From: JABLTI01 sp035528035
GTDB lineage: Archaea; Asgardarchaeota; Heimdallarchaeia; JABLTI01
Length of the DNA: 64,000 nucleotides
Direction: 5' to 3'
NCBI GenBank assembly: GCA_035528035.1
Contig: DATKZI010000051.1
Span: 1 to 64,000 of the forward strand
Both the position numbers and the translations under genes were made by a program. Every line of letters starts with the position of its first letter. The first letter of the stretch is position 1. The notes beneath the pieces are model-generated. The model searched no databases and was not told the origin of the DNA. It saw nothing but the letters and a program-made list of their open reading frames with translations. This document shows, in pieces, positions 63,054 to 64,000 of the stretch.

Positions 63054-64000
63054 TCATAATATCATTCTTTCTAGTGCTTTTCCGTGATACTTCTGTGTGA
63101 TATAAGCAAATCTTCCAATTTGTGTTTTACTAGCTATTTCAGTGTTGCTAAAATTTAATTCTTTTACTTCAAAGATACCACTAACTAATGTGATAATTAC
63201 TTTAGTCTCCCCTGATTCTATTTTCACAATATCCTTAAATCGATAGTAATCGATTTTTTTCTCTGAAATCCAAATCATTCTTAGTGGTGTAATTACTATT
63301 TCTTTTTTCCCAAATTTGTTAAAAATATATATATTTAAAATGAAAACACTAACTTGAATTAATACTAAAGATATTGAAAGAAATAACAGCATCTTACCTG
63401 ATATAAAATCTAGAAAATAGAATAGATAAGTATATGCTAAAACTATTAGTATTAGAGAAGTTAGAATATTTATAATACTCATATATCTTTTAGTTGTTCT
63501 AGTTATGGAAGAGTATATCAGTCCTATTATTTGAGTAGTTACAATAATAAGAGGAAATATTGAAAAAAACATGATCATTATTGCAGTAAAAAATATTCTA
63601 TATTCTGGTGGTTCATTTAATTCATTCATATAACCAAAATAACCAAATCCTATCCCAATAATTAAACCTATTATAAAACCAATCACTGTAGAAATTTTTA
63701 CAGCACTTAGTCTATGTTTTTCATAAGCAGTAGGAATTTGTTCAAATGATAAAATTGAGCTTATTAACATACCTAAATTTGTTACATAAAATAGAAATGA
63801 GATATTACTCAAATCGTTATAATTCTTGAATTGCACTAGACTTATTACTGCAATAACCATTGAAATTACCGTGAAAATAGCTAGTCGAATTATTCCCCTT
63901 TCTGTATATTTCTTAAAATAAGTCTCTTGTTGGAAAATAAAATTAGTATTACTTTCTATCAATATATCGATCTCTTTTTCAGAGATATCATTTGATATGA
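63054..64000 (-). CDS. polytopic membrane protein, partial at the window edge
   Basis: From the TAA at 63054 the frame is open leftward-reading to the right edge (64000), so the true start probably lies outside the window. An in-frame TTG at 63962 would give 302 residues. The visible part has about six to seven membrane helices in the first two-thirds (IRLAIFTVISMVIAVISLVQF to the helix near residue 200), then a soluble C-terminal domain. The latter (VITPLRMIWISEKKIDYYRFKDIVKIESGETKVIITLV) resembles small PH-like or bPH domains following membrane helices. No family is certain. The last 13 residues before the TTG read SNDISEKEIDI in frame. Confidence 0.6.
   Translation of the reverse strand, partial: ISNDISEKEIDILIESNTNFIFQQETYFKKYTERGIIRLAIFTVISMVIAVISLVQFKNYNDLSNISFLFYVTNLGMLISSILSFEQIPTAYEKHRLSAVKISTVIGFIIGLIIGIGFGYFGYMNELNEPPEYRIFFTAIMIMFFSIFPLIIVTTQIIGLIYSSITRTTKRYMSIINILTSLILIVLAYTYLFYFLDFISGKMLLFLSISLVLIQVSVFILNIYIFNKFGKKEIVITPLRMIWISEKKIDYYRFKDIVKIESGETKVIITLVSGIFEVKELNFSNTEIASKTQIGRFAYITQKYHGKALERMIL

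Noticed and set aside
1..64000. CRISPR arrays, insertion sequences, phage genes, rRNA genes.
   Set aside because: No regular short direct-repeat array, transposase-like frame, phage structural gene or rRNA-like segment was recognised.

Overview
The window is AT-rich and reads as archaeal. Evidence seen directly: TATA-box promoters (TTTATATA-like, about 25-40 bases before starts), Shine-Dalgarno motifs of the GGAGG/GGTGA type, frequent GTG and TTG starts, an archaeal type IV pilin-like protein, TldD/TldE, a soluble heterodisulfide-reductase set (HdrABC plus MvhD), DUF1616 membrane proteins of archaeal glycosylation loci, and a tRNA gene interrupted by two introns. The style (degenerate KaiC-like ATPase, leucine-rich-repeat protein, HdrA variant, low GC) would fit an Asgard-group archaeon such as a Heimdallarchaeia-like lineage, but no hallmark eukaryotic-signature protein is present, so this placement is tentative.

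Layout. 0-9.1 kb: a KaiC/RadA-like protein with a lost P-loop, two tandem paralogous winged-helix proteins with a CxxC motif, an EamA transporter, an alpha/beta hydrolase, a helical protein, a pilin-like protein, a LigB/MEMO-superfamily protein, and the tldD-tldE pair. 9.3-15.1 kb: two tandem paralogous 940-residue FtsX/MacB-type permeases without an ATPase. 15.2-15.8 kb: a nitroreductase. 16-34.3 kb: a surface glycan/glycoprotein locus with CDP-glucose synthesis genes (rfbF, rfbG), an asparagine-synthase-like protein lacking the glutaminase cysteine, two GT-C-type membrane proteins, a giant DUF1616 protein with duplicated extracellular domains, a sugar epimerase, two GT4 and one GT2 glycosyltransferases, a flippase, and a three-gene operon of membrane proteins including both halves of a DUF1616-like architecture.

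34.5-39 kb: an amidohydrolase, a broken gene, a glutaminyl-tRNA synthetase with an archaeal-GluRS-like N-terminal extension, a 51-residue membrane protein, and, about 420 bases downstream of the synthetase and on the same strand, a tRNA-Gln(UUG) gene with two introns. Archaea normally make Gln-tRNA by the GatDE route, so a GlnRS next to its tRNA is the most striking feature of the window.

39-50.4 kb: housekeeping and accessory genes (nitroreductase, flavin-type oxidoreductase, ChrB-C protein, double GNAT, HAD hydrolase, lipid kinase, an asymmetric heterodimeric ABC exporter, a radical SAM protein, an HD-domain protein). 50.5-55.8 kb: the operon hdrA-mvhD-hdrC-hdrB (transcribed leftward), in which HdrA carries an inserted GltD/NfnB-like NAD(P)H-dehydrogenase module. 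This suggests NAD(P)H, rather than a hydrogenase, as the electron partner. 56-64 kb: two tandem NAD-dependent epimerases, an LVIVD-repeat surface protein, a leucine-rich-repeat protein, an M20 peptidase, a methyltransferase, a SagB-type nitroreductase, and a membrane protein running off the right edge. No CRISPR array, insertion sequence or prophage was seen.
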